Both the position numbers and the translations under genes were made by a program. A DNA stretch of 64,000 nt from Xiphias gladius (lineage: Eukaryota > Chordata > Actinopteri > Istiophoriformes > Xiphiidae), in assembly GCF_016859285.1 (NCBI RefSeq), contig NC_053413.1, forward strand, positions 23,502,939 to 23,566,938, written 5' to 3'. The notes beneath the pieces were generated by a model. It searched no databases. It was not told the DNA's origin and saw only the letters and a list, made by a program, of their open reading frames with translations. Positions 1 through 13,519 of the stretch are shown piece by piece. Within the stretch, counting starts at the first letter, position 1, and every line of letters begins with the position of its first letter.

Positions 1-1325
1 AAAACGACACTGAATCCCAGAACGACATAAACCTCCATCAGTGGGGAAACAAGTTTGTTGTTCAGTGAAGTGCATCGTTTAGTGAGGGCCGCCAGAGACA
101 ACCCTCTAGTAGTAAATATAATGTGTTGCAGGGTTTTTAACTGCAGGAACTAAAAGTTCCATAAAACCATTATTAAACTATTAATAAGTAACCGTTACAG
201 AGTTGGTCATGTAGTCTGCGCTCAAAGGGACAAAACCCAGGCACCTCTGATGAAGGACACAAGCAGAAACCTGCTGGTCTCTCAGTAAAGCTGTCATTCA
301 CACCAGTGATTCCCAACCAGGGGGTAGGCTGGGTACATTCAAAGACTTCGCAGCTCAGCTAATTCGAACAAAACAGAAATTAGGATTCGGTAGAAGTATA
401 CATCCTATAATATTTGTGTTTAGGAGTAAAATAAACACAAATATTATTACAAATTGTTGTATTGATGGGAATCTTTTGGAACCATCGAGACCTCTGCTTG
501 TGAGTTTTTCATATTTTGTTTTACATTTTATAAACCAATAATTTTTTCCAAAAAAATAACAAAAAGAATAATTACTGATGAAAAAAAACAAAAAAACATT
601 AATTGCTGTCCTGCACCTGCATCTCTGCTGAGGCAGCTTTTAGGCCGGCAGCACAAGGGCGGTGATGTTAGACTGCTTCCTGGCAGGAAAGGTATTTCAG
701 TCATTGTAAGCAATGTGAAAGTGACGCAGGGTGGGTCACGCTGACAAACATTATGTGTCCGTCTCAACGTCTCTCCTGAATGAACAAATAGTGAATCACT
801 GCCGACGCATTACAAACAAAATTAACAGGTCGGTTAAGATAAATGTTTATCAAACAACAGGTGGTTGAGCGACGGTCAAAGCTGATAATCAGGTCTTTTC
901 ATTTATGTGGATTATTGACAAATGCGTTGAACAGTGTGCTTCCCCATTCAATTACAAGCTTTTACTCTTAGACACTGGGTTCCCCCTCCACACCGCCACT
1001 GAATAAACGACAGGCGCTGCCTACAGGAGCTCTAACGGTCTTGCTAGATTCCGCTTGCGCAGGTTGCAACGGGGCTTTGGAGCGTTTGGTGGATCAAGCA
1101 GCGTTTCGCTGCTTCGGTAACTTCCACGTTGTGCGAGGCAAAAGGAAGCCCACTGGTAATTCATCTTTTTCAATTGTAACATCAAGCATTCGTTTCATCA
1201 AGTGCGTTTGCTTTGGTTCTTAACACAATGACGTCCCGTCAAAAATGTCAATTTGCTTTTGCACCAACACCACCGAGAAACTCCAGTTGATGCCTTGAAT
1301 TAGAATGTGCAAGGTGCTCTTCTAC
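1..1325 (-). other. lig1 intron 3 and left-edge sequence
   Basis: This stretch is downstream of the last lig1 exon I could place. Later lig1 exons (the rest of the N-terminal tail, then the ligase core) should lie here or beyond the edge. I checked the minus strand and found no stretch I can align to the ligase. A minus-strand open stretch near 600-770 has an acceptor-like sequence, but its translation does not look like LIG1. The rest is AT-rich non-coding sequence. Confidence 0.5.
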
Positions 1326-3213
1326 CTTTTCTGTTTTAACGGGGGCTTCTTTCTCTCCTTGTCCCTTGGTGGCGACTTGCTCTTTAACAGCTGGTGCCTC
1401 GTCGTCGTCGTCGCTGTCCAGGATTTGACGGCTGCGCTTGGCGACCTTCTTGATGGGTGAATCTGCCTCCGGGACACCGTTCTGCACCTTGAGAGGGCTC
1501 TTAACTGGTCTGGAGATGAGCACAGGCGGACTGTTAAGACATCACGCAATTCAAATAAATAAAGCCATAAGCCTTATTTATATGGCTGTGTGCAAAAGTA
1601 CAGCCACGAGGTGCTATATTACCGATTTTAAAAAGAAGGATAAAGTCAATAGAAAAAGCAATAAAGAGAAAACAACTGAGACATAACATCAAGGGAGGGA
1701 TATTAATAAGTGTATTAATGTGAGTTTTAAGACATACTTTAAAGATGGTGCAGTGTGGGCGATAATGAGCAAGTTATCATCAAAGCAGCTCAGAGACGGG
1801 AAACTGAAGTTATCTCCTTTCATCGTGTCTTTTGCTAATAACTACCGGACACAAAAAAGTTTTGCTGGGCATCAGAGATCTCAGATTCTGAGGGATTTAG
1901 AGATAACCCAAACTGCATACCCAAACTGTCAGTTGGGTTTCAGTACCCAAAAACGTGTTTGGCAAAATTAGCTGATGCAGTGATATGGTTTGCTTATGTC
2001 TGAACCAACACTCAGTGTCCTGCCAACCGTATCGGCCAATCTCAATTAACATTTCTGTCTTGGATCAAATGCAGGTATTTTGAGTATTTGTATGGACAAT
2101 GATAACTCTTGTTTTTGCCAATCCGACAGCTGTAATAAGCGGGGATATTCCTTCAGAAAAATAGAAAGTATAGACAAAACAGTAATGAACTTTAATCAGT
2201 GGATTCCGTCCTCCGTGTCGGCGTTTTCCAAACTTGTGTGGGACAGCGGCTGCAAATTCACTGTAAGCGGACGTGGTTTTCTCCTACAGTCCCAGATGTT
2301 TTGTAGTTAAAAGATGGAGGAGGTCTGTGCGTTTTTCCCCCCATCAGACGGGTAGAGTAAACCCTTTCATAGAGCAAATACCTCCCGTGCTGTGTGATTT
2401 GAAATAAAATAAATAAAAAAAGAAAGTAAGACAATCTTACTTTTTCACTGGTTCATCTGTGGTTTTCTTCTGAAAATCCTTGTCTTTGCTCTTGGGCTGA
2501 AAGAAGGATCTGAGGGGGAAGAGGACAAGCAGTCGCAGACAGATTAAACAGTCAATGGCCTGATCGGCGTTGGGCAAGCTTGACCGGCCAGAGAGACAAC
2601 AGAAGTTAAGTTGAACTCCGATAAGCCGGACTCAGTTGGCAGACTGCAGCGCAGCCGGTTCAAAGCAGCGGTGGGCTCCTGAAAATGAGCAGCTGGCGGT
2701 AAAAATCATAGTTGGGCAACCTAGCGAGACCTGCGCACACGGAAGGTTAGGCTAGCTGCTTTGATCACACAGGCTGCTCTAAAACCTGGGCTTTTTCTTT
2801 TTTAACCGAAACAAATCGAGTTTCGCCCGCCGACATAGCTGGGGTTTGTTCCGCCTGGACTTCAATCTCACAGAGAGTTGGGTCTGTCTTCACTGTCGGA
2901 TCCAAAAATAAAATAAAATAAAATAAAATGAAGCATCTCACCAAAACAGCCGGTGAAGGACTCATTTATGCTAATGCTAACTTACGGGCAATGGAGTTAA
3001 CAGTCAAACTCGGCTACGCTTTACAGGCTAAGCCCCCTTGTAGGCACTTTAAAGACCCCTAAGCATAACTTACCACGCAGTTAGCTTGGTTAGTCGATGC
3101 TAATGCGGGTTCAGGCGTCGCCCGGCTAACCCCTACTTCCTAGCGGGCTGAACACAAGCCTTTTTTTTTTCCACCGGCTGCGGCTGCTTTACTTACGCGA
3201 TGCTCCGCTGCAT
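1326..3213 (-). CDS. lig1: DNA ligase 1, 5' end (exons 1-3, partial)
   Basis: LIG1 is the ATP-dependent nuclear ligase that seals Okazaki fragments and acts in long-patch excision repair. Three exons are visible on the minus strand: 3213-3197 (MQRSIA), 2509-2441 and 1509-1326. They sum to 270 nt, 90 codons in frame. The start is fixed by the N-terminal PCNA-interacting box: QRSIASFF here, close to the human LIG1 start MQRSIMSFF. Residues from about 39 (NGVPEADSPIKK) align with human NGVVSESDSPVKR, followed by an acidic run (DSDDDDE). This is the disordered regulatory N-terminus, with S-P sites. The DNA-binding, adenylation and OB domains lie off the left edge. Donors GTAAGT, GTAAGA and GTAGAA, and AG acceptors, are all present. 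An E2F-type site lies about 135 bp upstream. Identity rests on the PIP box plus the conserved S-P block; confidence is high although the catalytic part is not in view. Confidence 0.9.
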
Positions 3214-3345
3214 GTTGTCCTCAAACTCTCCCTTCACCCCGATAACGAACTGGGTCTAAGAGTTCACCGGCGGCACGGGTCGGGCATCCACGTACGAAAA
3301 CGCGAAGTCCCGCGCTGCAGGATGACAAAACAGTTGGAATATTCG

Positions 3346-3354
3346 GCGCCAAAA
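3346..3354 (-). promoter_or_regulatory. E2F-type site upstream of lig1
   Basis: The minus strand reads TTTTGGCGC, a perfect match to the E2F consensus TTTSSCGC, about 135-140 bp upstream of the lig1 ATG. LIG1 is an S-phase gene, so E2F control is expected for the family. The site is seen in the sequence; its use is inferred. Confidence 0.55.
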
Positions 3355-3444
3355 GTGACATCGCAGCCGAAGATTGCGACAAGCGAAGAGGACTCACTCG
3401 CGAGCTAAAAAAAAAAAAAAAAAATCTCGCCCCGTTTTCGGCCA

Positions 3445-4518
3445 CGGAGATGCGCGCAGTGTGTGCTTTTCCCTGGACCAGATTTGCTCAAGCCTGCTGC
3501 GGCCAGACGGGCTTGGCACGGGTTTAAACACTAATGCAAAGCAAAATGGTAGAAAAGGCAAAACGCGTCGTCCCTGACATAATTGTTCAAATAGCTTAAG
3601 AACTGTAAAAACACGCAAAACCTCAAGAGAAACTATCTTTAAAATTAAGGTGTTCTGATATATCATTATATGATAGTGCAAAATAGCATAAGAAATCAGC
3701 AAAAACAATATAGGCTGTGTACCATACCATTATTATGGAGAGTGAAAATGGAGGTCAAGTGTGATAGTAAGGTGTATGTGAACAAACATGTCTTAAAAAG
3801 CAAACATTTGCAATGGTAAAACCTAATTTCACAGCTCCCCGAGTGAGTTGACTCAGGACGATGGTTCCCGAAAACCGCTCGGAGTGGCTCCTCCTATCTA
3901 CTTATTTATTTATTTAGCACAGTCTCAGCGGCGACTCCGGTGGAAAAGCTGCGCCGTGAAAAAAAAATTTTTTTTTCTTTTGCGGGACGTCAAAAGCTGC
4001 CGCTAGCGCCCCCTGCCGTGTCGGCGTGGTACCCCGCGGCACCCCGCACTCCCGGTCCTGATGCTGCAGGGGAGGCGAGACGGCTCCGTTCCTGTGAGTT
4101 TCGCAGCGCCCGTTCGAATGCATCATTTATGCAGCTCTTACCTTTTTCACGAAGCCCGGCGTGGAGGGGGGCGAAATGCAAGACAAACAGCTGAATAATG
4201 TACGTCGAGTGCACTGCTTTATTTACTCACACACAAGTGCCACGCTGTTAATTGTTTACAAGTGCAATTCCCCTACTGTGGCGCGGAGTGCTGACAGAAG
4301 AAAAGCGGGGTTTCTCAATATTTCTAGTCAAAAAAAGAAAAAAACAAAAAAAAAAACCACAACACTGTCCAACTCAATAAATACAAAGTATGGGTATTTT
4401 AAATGAGAGAGGTGAATGATAAACTACTCTACAATGAGCTCAAAAGGACACAAAAAGGTGTGTATTTGAGAGATTTGAGGAGGGAAACCGTCTATCTGTT
4501 GTAGTTTGTCCCTCTTCT
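3445..4518. other. lig1 upstream spacer, nothing recognised
   Basis: Spacer upstream of lig1 with homopolymer A and T runs (for example near 3403-3424 and 3958-3978) and a moderately CpG-rich patch at about 3985-4110. Open stretches here are short, differ between frames and show no family resemblance. No gene is supported. Confidence 0.4.
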
Positions 4519-4987
4519 TCACTCCCTCTCCCCCATGTGTGTGTCACAGCCCATCCTCCCCTCATCTCCCTGAATTTCCGTCGGCCTCTCTCCACCGAAC
4601 AGGCTCCGACGGATGCGGTTCAGGTCCCACCCCGCGGGGCTCCTGTGCGGCCAGCCGTGGGCGCTGACTCGGAGGGCCGAGGCGAGAGGCGGGAGGCCCG
4701 ACTCCCTCGGCTCCCTCGGGTTGGCCCCCGGACGCGCGGGGGCAGAGATGAAGGGGAAGGGGCCGTGGAGCGCCCGGGGCGTCGGGATGGGCTTGGGGAG
4801 GCAGCACGGGAGCAAGAAGGGGTGAGGCACAGGCTGAACCGCTGTCGGGGAACAGAGAGAGAGAGAGAGAGCCACGTCAATCGCAAGCTGTGGAGGAGTT
4901 TCTTCAGGATGTCCCCATGACGCCCGCTGAGGACGCGTGGAAAAGGCGACAAGAGCACGGAGACATTTTCAGGAGCCTGAAGCATTG
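4519..4987. other. GC-rich coding-like island, unassigned
   Basis: A sharply GC- and CpG-rich block in an otherwise AT-rich spacer. It is open on both strands. On the minus strand, a polypyrimidine tract and AG at about 4848 precede a 110-residue proline-rich open stretch ending with TGA at 4519. On the plus strand, 4895-4987 reads as a compact stretch with residues VEEFLQDVPMTPAEDAW and a stop. I recognise neither. The minus reading could be a distal exon of the ETS gene upstream of it, since repressor-type ETS proteins have proline-rich tails, but no phase-compatible donor convinced me. It may also be a CpG island or promoter. Confidence 0.3.
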
Positions 4988-5040
4988 AACGAGCCTCAAA
5001 TCAAGTTGAAGTCACTCAGAGCAAAATGAAAAACCTTGAT

Positions 5041-6518
5041 GCAGCATCACAAAATGTATATATATATATATATAATAAAATGTATAAATTAAATATGAAT
5101 AAAATACATAAGAGAATATAATATCATAAAAGAAAAGGAAAAAAGGAGTGTTAAGGCACATTCTTGACCTCAAAAAAAAAAAACAACCATAACTCAAGGA
5201 CCTCTTACAAGCTTTTTGCTGAGCTTTAACCTGAGACATCTTCATGGCAACTGATCACACTAAAGGGTATGCACAGGAAGACCACGAGATTCTAGGAAGA
5301 TCCAAAAAAAGCTAATAAGTGGACACTGAATTAAGATGTTTTTGTCAAAGACAAGCTAATGTTATTTATTTTCTATCAAAGTTCTATTTCTTTTATTCCA
5401 TTTCAATAAAAAAAAAAACAGACAGCATAATTGTAGCAGGACTCCAACCAATAAATCAAAAAACTCTGACTAATAAACCTGCAGTATTACAATTTTTTTT
5501 TTGTTTTTTGGATTTATTCATTCTGAGAACCACCAAAAATGTGTCTCCAAGGTCAAGAGCGAACTCTTTGCTTGCGTCAAATTCCCCTCGCTGACATCTC
5601 GTGTCACCTTTCAATGCATGAAATTGTAGAAGATGCCGTTACCCTTGCGACCTCCACTGAGAGAAACGTCAGAAGTTTAGAAAATCTGCAGCGTACGAGC
5701 AAATAAATGCGAGTTATGCGAGGACAGGTGGAGTGAATGTGAGGAGGATGGAGAATTGAAAAGTGACTTTGTTCTCCCCCCCTGTATTTTAATAGCAAAG
5801 GTAGATGAAAAGCTAAATAAATGAAAGACACTAAATCAGGTGGTTAGAAAGACAAGGCTGGCAATATTCGATATTTTTCTTAGTCTCAGTAAATCCTAGG
5901 AAACCAGACCAGAACCGATCCGACTGAGAGGTATCGTCTGCGTAGCCAAATGCCTGAAATAGCTTATTCACTTGTGCCATGGAAGCTTCATTCTTGTCCA
6001 AAAAACAAAACCAAAAAAAAAAAGAATGAACCACACTGCTCTGCACTGGGTGACATGTTCCTTCACTACCGGGAATCCAGATCCATCATCCTGCTGCTGT
6101 AAACACTCACAAGTATACCAAATGTGTATTATTCCGCTGCTGAAAATAGTCCCCACCAAAGACAAATTCTCCTCCTGTTTGAGTAACGTGTGATTTAAAA
6201 AAAAAGGTGTCTGCGTGTCTGTATTAATGTGTGTATGCAGGTTGGTATATGTAGGTAATAATGAGATAATATGTTTGTTTTTTTTTATGGTTCACTTTTC
6301 TCATGTTGTATGCATGTATGACTGACCTCTAGTTTTAATCAGTGCAATATCAATACATTTCATCATTATTACTATTAAAATGAAACTATACATTCATGGC
6401 CCCTTTAAAAAATTTTAAGTCTTCAATAGGAAAACAATGGGCTTTGGCTTTGGTGCCACAGAAAAGTGTCACTTTGATGGTTTTGGTGTTTTATGGGATT
6501 TGTTTACAATAAGAAAAA
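5041..6518. other. AT-rich spacer, nothing recognised
   Basis: AT-rich non-coding sequence with a short TA tract near 5056-5074 and several A and T runs. No coding potential or named repeat was recognised. Confidence 0.4.
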
Positions 6519-6899
6519 TGGTAACACTTTACTTTAAGTCCCCCCCCATTTAGGATTTATAAGCAGTATATAAACATTTAATAACAATGTAGTTTGTAAC
6601 ACACTGTAAAGTAGGTGACAGCAGTTATAAATGTTTATTAATTATTAATGTATTTGTTAATAACTATAACTCCTGTGGACACCCACGACCGGAGGCTGTT
6701 GTGTAAACGGATGATGACACAGTTGTAATAATATAAATAAGGCGGCTTCACGGGAGAAAATATAACTGTTGAAGAATACTGAACATGAATAAACACTTAC
6801 AGTGTTCTTATAGTTGCCACTACATTATACTGCTGTGTGTTATAAACCATTTATGAAATGATTATATACTGATTATAACGATGTAAGTAAGTGTTACCA
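6519..6899. mobile_element. MITE-like element with TGGTAACACTTTACTT ends
   Basis: The block begins TGGTAACACTTTACTTTAAG and ends with the near-perfect inverted copy TAAGTAAGTGTTACCA, giving a 381 bp element with terminal inverted repeats of about 16 bp. It has no coding capacity. Such ends are common among teleost non-autonomous DNA transposons. The superfamily cannot be fixed without target-site comparison. The inverted ends are seen directly. Confidence 0.7.
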
Positions 6900-7945
6900 T
6901 AGAATATAGAATAACAGTAAATCCTTTAATTCTTAGATCCAGTATCTGGATCTCACTTTGGCGGTCACTTTCACTGCTCGGACAGGGGGACCTCTGGCGG
7001 GTGTGTTCTTACCTCTGTCCATCAGTGACCCTGCTCCTCCACACAGAGGAAGGCCACTCTCAGCCGGGAGGAGCGGGACGGGAAGAGGGCCGCTCTGTAC
7101 CAGCTTGGGGAAGGGCGGGGGGGTTGGAGGATGAGATGGAAGGGTGGTTGAAATGGGAACATGGATCTTTCAGTACAGTGCGGTCTGTCGCCGCGTGCAC
7201 AAAATATTGAGAAGCCCAGGTCACCGTTACTTATTGTTTGACTTCCTAAATATACTGTAGATGAAAGTTGATGTAGTTGACACTGGGCAGGAAAGTTAAA
7301 CACTTGAACACTACGTATGATTAAGACTTTAATCACCTCATTAGCAGGAAGGTGTTCCTGAAATTTTGCACGCTGGTGGCCTCATTTAAAATTGAAGATG
7401 TTAAGAACTTAATTACAAGATATGATATTAAACATTTATTCCAAACTGGGATCTCCATTAGCAAAAAAAAATAACAGTACATTTTTAAATAGACTGCACT
7501 TCTACAGCCCTTCTCTACCTTAACAGACACAGCACATCCCTATACTAATCCCCACTGCTACAGCATTAATAATACAATTAAACAAAGTATGGTGCTTTGT
7601 GAAGGATTTTAGAGAAGTTTCAGTAATGATTTCTATTAAAGTCAGTTAATTTCATATTAAATGATAAAGGTGAAGTAATTGTTTCTATTGAAGTTCTAGG
7701 TCTATTTTTAAATATTAAATAACAGGGCTAAGGTAATTGTTTTTTTTTTCTCAGTGCTTTGTGCAATATATCTTTTTTTTTAAAGGACCACACTCATGTT
7801 TTAGGAAACTGGAAAAATGCCAGTTTAGGGGATGATTGGATTGAAAATTAAAAAAATAAAATAAAATAAAAAAATCATTTTATACTTTTATATAAAAAGT
7901 AATATCAGCAAGAAGCCAGTTTCCCACACAGTGAAGTCCTTCCAG

Positions 7946-9480
<1,535 letters not shown>

Positions 9481-9937
9481 CTGAAAACACACGATTTTTG
9501 GTTTCTTCATCACTATGACCATCATCATAGTGAAGTCAGACAAGTGATTAAAAAAAAGAAAAATGATGAAAATAAATATTAAGTAGCTGTCAGTTGGTGT
9601 TAAATTAGCCATCATAACAAAGCACAGATGTACCAAAACGGATGGCTGCAGCCTCTGCTCTCAGTGTTGCTCATAAGTTTTTAATCATCTTCACACATAT
9701 TAATTTAATAACAGATCCAAACACATAACAAAGACAATCCCGGGACGGTTTACCGCATCAATTTCAGTATAATTCTAAGTAAATATAATGTTTATAGATC
9801 TCTGTCATTTCATAATGTGCTTTCAAATTACATTTACTAATGCAACGGCTGATCTGATAAGAGCAAATCTGAGACTTTTAAAGAGATTAAAGTAAAATAT
9901 ATGAAACCTTTTAGTATTTTCTAAATATTCATGTCCC

Positions 9938-12064
9938 CTCCGAGAATCATCACCTTAATGTGGTGGAGGGGTTTTGTGTCCTGGTGAACCTAGGGTCTGT
10001 GTTTTCGGGGGCATTAGCCCCTGGCAGGGTCTCCCAGGGCAAATTGGTGCCAGGGGAGGGGCCAGACTAAGAGCAGTTGCCAGAACCTCGATGAAAAGCA
10101 ACATTCAGAAGTGTCTCCCCTCGACCGGACCAGGGAAACTGGGCCCCCCCCTCTGGAACCACCTCGGAAGGGAGTTCGAAGGCAAGCATCTGCTGGCCAG
10201 GCCTTGAAACATGGGGCCTGGCTGGTTACAGCCTGAATGAATAAAATGGGGCTACAACCCTGTGGGCCAACCAGGCTGGGTTGGGGCCCTAGGCGTGTCG
10301 GCATCACAGACTAGCTCTAGGGACGTGGATGCTTACCTCTCTGGTGGCGAGGGGAGCTGGAGTTTATGCAGGAGGTGGAGTGGTACCAACTAGATATAGC
10401 TGGGCACACCTCCATGCACAGCACTGGCTCTGCAACCAGAGGGGCTGCCCAGAGTGAGAGGTGCCAGGCGGGTGTGAGGATACTCATGAGCCCCCAGCTG
10501 AGCGCTGCTATGTTGGAGTTCTCCCTGGAGAATGAGAGGGTCACCTCAGTGCGACTGCAGGTTGCTAAGAAGAAGGTTCCGACTGTTGTTTGTGCTTATG
10601 CACCCTTAGGGGTTGTGGACGGAAGGCCTTCGGTGTATTTCATGGTATCAACCCAAGAATCCGCTGGTGGACACCAGTGGTGAGGGAGCCCATCAAGTTG
10701 AAGAAGGAGGCCTTTTGGGCCTGGCTGGCCCTGGGGTCTCCTGAAGCAGCAGACAGGTACTGACAGGCCAGAAGAGCCGCAGCTGCAGCTGCGGTCGCAA
10801 ACACAAAACTCAAGTGTGGAAAGAGTTTGGGGAGACCATGGAGAAGGACTCTGGGTTGGCCTCAAGGAAGTTCTGGCAAACCATCCGGCATCTCAGGAAG
10901 GGAAAGCAGGGCTTGGTCCAAGCTGTTTTCAGCAGGGGAGGAGAACTGCTGACTGGGGATATCATCAGCGGTGGAAGGAACTCTTTGAGGAACTTCTGAA
11001 CCCAACCAACATGTCCTCTGAGGAGGAGCAAGAGTTTGAAGACTCATTCATATCTTTGGCAGATGTCTCTGAGCAAGTTAAGAAGCTCCTCAGTGGCAAA
11101 GTGCCAGGAGACGATGAGATTCTGATGAGACCCTGAGATGCACTATTGCGCTGTCTTGGCTGATACGCCTCTTCAGTGTTGCATGGAGGTTGGGGACAGT
11201 GCCTGTGGACTGGCAGACCAGAATGGTGGTTCCCCTTTTTAAAAAGGGGGACTGGAAGGTGTGCTTAAATTATTGAGAATTATCTGTACTCTCAGCAGGA
11301 TGTCAAACACATTTCTGATGGATGTTGGCCTCTGCCAGGGTCGTGTCTTGTATCTAATCCTGTTTGTGATTTTCATGGACAGGATTTCAAGGCGCAGACG
11401 GAAGGAGGGGAATGTCTGGTTTGGGGGCCTCAGAATTGCATCTTTGCTATTTGCAGCTGATGTGGTTCTGTTGGCTTCATCTTACCATGACGTTCAGCAT
11501 GCACTGGGGCGGTTTGCAGCGGAGTGTGAAGCGGCTGGGATGAGAGTCAGCACCTCCAAGTCGGAGGCCATGGTTCTCTGCCGGAAAATTGTACATTGCT
11601 CCCTTCGGGTTGGGTTGGAGTTTCTGCCCCAAGTAAAGGAGTTTAAGTATATTGGGGTCTTGGCGGATTGGTGCGGCATCAGCAGTAAAGCGGGCTTTAT
11701 ACTGGACCATTGCGGTGAAGCAGGAGCTGAGCCAGAAAGCAGAGCTTTTGATTTACCAGTCCGTCTATGATCCGACCCTCACCTATGTTCATGAGTTTGG
11801 GCTGGTGACCAAAAGAACGAGATCGCGGGTACAAGTGGCTGAAATTACTTTCCTCTGCAGGGAGGCTGGGCAACTTCCACTGGAGGTCTTCTGAGCACGT
11901 CCAACTGGTAAGAGACCCTGGGGTAGACCCAGAACATGCTCCAGATACTATATATGTCATCTGGCTTGGGAACCCCTCAGGCTCCCCCAGGAGGAGCTGG
12001 AAAAGATTGCTGGGGAGAGGGAAGTCTGGGCGACCAGACCCTGGCAGAAAATGGATGGATGGGA
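9938..12064 (+). mobile_element. Rex3-type (RTE clade) LINE, decayed
   Basis: A non-LTR retrotransposon in plus orientation. The stretch TGGCAGACCAGAATGGTGGT (11208-11227) matches a well-known Rex3 reverse-transcriptase motif. Upstream, 10360-10600 carries endonuclease-domain remains ending near VPTVVCAYAP, and 10810-11130 reads through residues RKFWQTIRHLRKGKQG and LLNPTN. Downstream, 11261-11770 keeps reverse-transcriptase motifs (FAADVVLLASS in place of FADD, then AAECEAAGM). The 3' end finishes in GATG-type repeats near 12050, as Rex3 elements do. At least two internal deletions are evident: endonuclease sequence jumps at about 10610, and RT sequence jumps at about 11262. The reading frame shifts several times and the catalytic FADD has become FAAD. 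It is an inactive copy of moderate age. Confidence 0.85.
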
Positions 12065-13347
12065 TATTTTTCTGCTACTTCATCCCATACATAGACGCAA
12101 TGACCTTGCCACGCAATTCAAAGCAGCAGTGACACCCTCCATCTTCCCCGGAAGGCTGAGAACTCATCTCTTCAAGAAGTACTTCATATAGCCCTTCTCC
12201 CCCACTGAATTATGTCTCCCTTTCTATAAGCCCTCTTTCACAAGCTGCTGTATCCTATTATCTTGGAGAAAAAAAAAAGAAAAAAAGAAAAAAAAAAAAA
12301 ATGATGTCTCCCATTTAGCTCTTATTTTATTTCATTCTCACGTGCAGCCCTACACTCACACATGATCACCGCAGGGTCACAGGGACATTATTTGGAAACC
12401 GGGAAAGCTGAGCCAAGGCATTTTACTTATAGGGCATCATTTAGATAAAAAACAAATTCCAAATGCTCTTTTTTCAAAAGACATAAACAGATAACAAATT
12501 AAAACATAAGACAAGGATAGAAATACATTCATGCTCCAGTAGGAGTGTAAAGAAAAACAGTAGTGTCGGGCTCTGATATGCGTATTCCTCCCTTTCCTTT
12601 TAATTGGTTGTTTTGTTGCTTAACTACAAATTAAAGCTAATTTTATTGCATAAGAGCATCAGCTAAGTGTCTAAACATGCAAATATAAGTGCACCATCAA
12701 TCTAATGATAGCCAGAATAACACTGAATGCTAAATGAAAAGAAAAAAAAAAAGTTGAAATCATTATGCCAGTCAAGCACAAGGGGTCAACAGAGGTTATT
12801 TTTAAAAGTAGACGTTCAGGTCTAATTTAACAAAATCACTAACAAAAAATTTCCTTACAATCATCTCACTTACAAAGAGTGGGCTGATTAAAGGCTCCTG
12901 TGTAAGCGTAATAATAATTCAATTGGTCCTGTTACCTTGATTGGAGCAGGAGTGGAAAAGGCTTCGTTTGATGAATAACAATGACCAGCTTGTCTGTCGG
13001 CCCACCTCAAGTCTGGGAGGACTGAAGGATGGATGGACCGAATCTTAAACCCTCTATCTCATCTCACCCCCGACCACACACTCTCTCCCATCCCCCTCTT
13101 TCCACTCTTTCCCCTCTCCTATAACACCCACCCCCCCATCGCAGAATTAGGGAGACTAAGTCAAAACTAAAAGATCTTATGCTGATTACATTGATCTGTT
13201 TTTGAGGAAAATACTTCTGCTTCTCAACATAATTCACGGTGCATCGACACAAGCCAAAAATCCCCCAAACTTTATTCCTTGTGCTTAAAGCATTAACTAA
13301 TTTATCTACATAAAATTAAATCAACTGGAATTTTTGATAATATTCAA
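12065..13347. other. Spacer after the LINE, little recognised
   Basis: AT-rich non-coding sequence. A short reading at about 12125-12200 (residues GRLRTHLFKKYF) resembles the tails left by other fish LINEs, but it is too short to name. A-rich runs occur at about 12268-12302. No gene is supported. Confidence 0.35.
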
Positions 13348-13515
13348 GGGCCGCAACTCACAGTTACATTCATTATTGATGAATTTTCTCAATTAAGACA
13401 TCAAATGAGAGAATATATGGCATTTTCGCTTGAAAAATGACTGTACCAGTGAATCGATAATCAAACTAGCTGCTGACTGATCAATTTTCAATCAACTAAT
13501 CGATTAATCCACGAT
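13348..13515 (+). repeat. Dispersed family B copy (GCTGCAACTAACGATTA type)
   Basis: The segment starts GGGCCGCAACTCACAG and runs through 'tttcgcttgaaaaatgact' to 'caactaatcgattaat'. This pattern is shared with copies at 16985, 26697, 32990 and 47905. It is a short non-autonomous element with no coding capacity. Confidence 0.6.
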
Positions 13516-13519
13516 TTGA

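Noticed and set aside
600-770. Minus-strand open stretch with acceptor-like start inside lig1 intron 3
   Set aside because: The translation does not resemble any part of the LIG1 N-terminus and one frame hits a stop quickly.
12125-12200. Short reading with GRLRTHLFKKYF, possible second LINE tail
   Set aside because: Too short and without flanking motifs to assign; could be chance.
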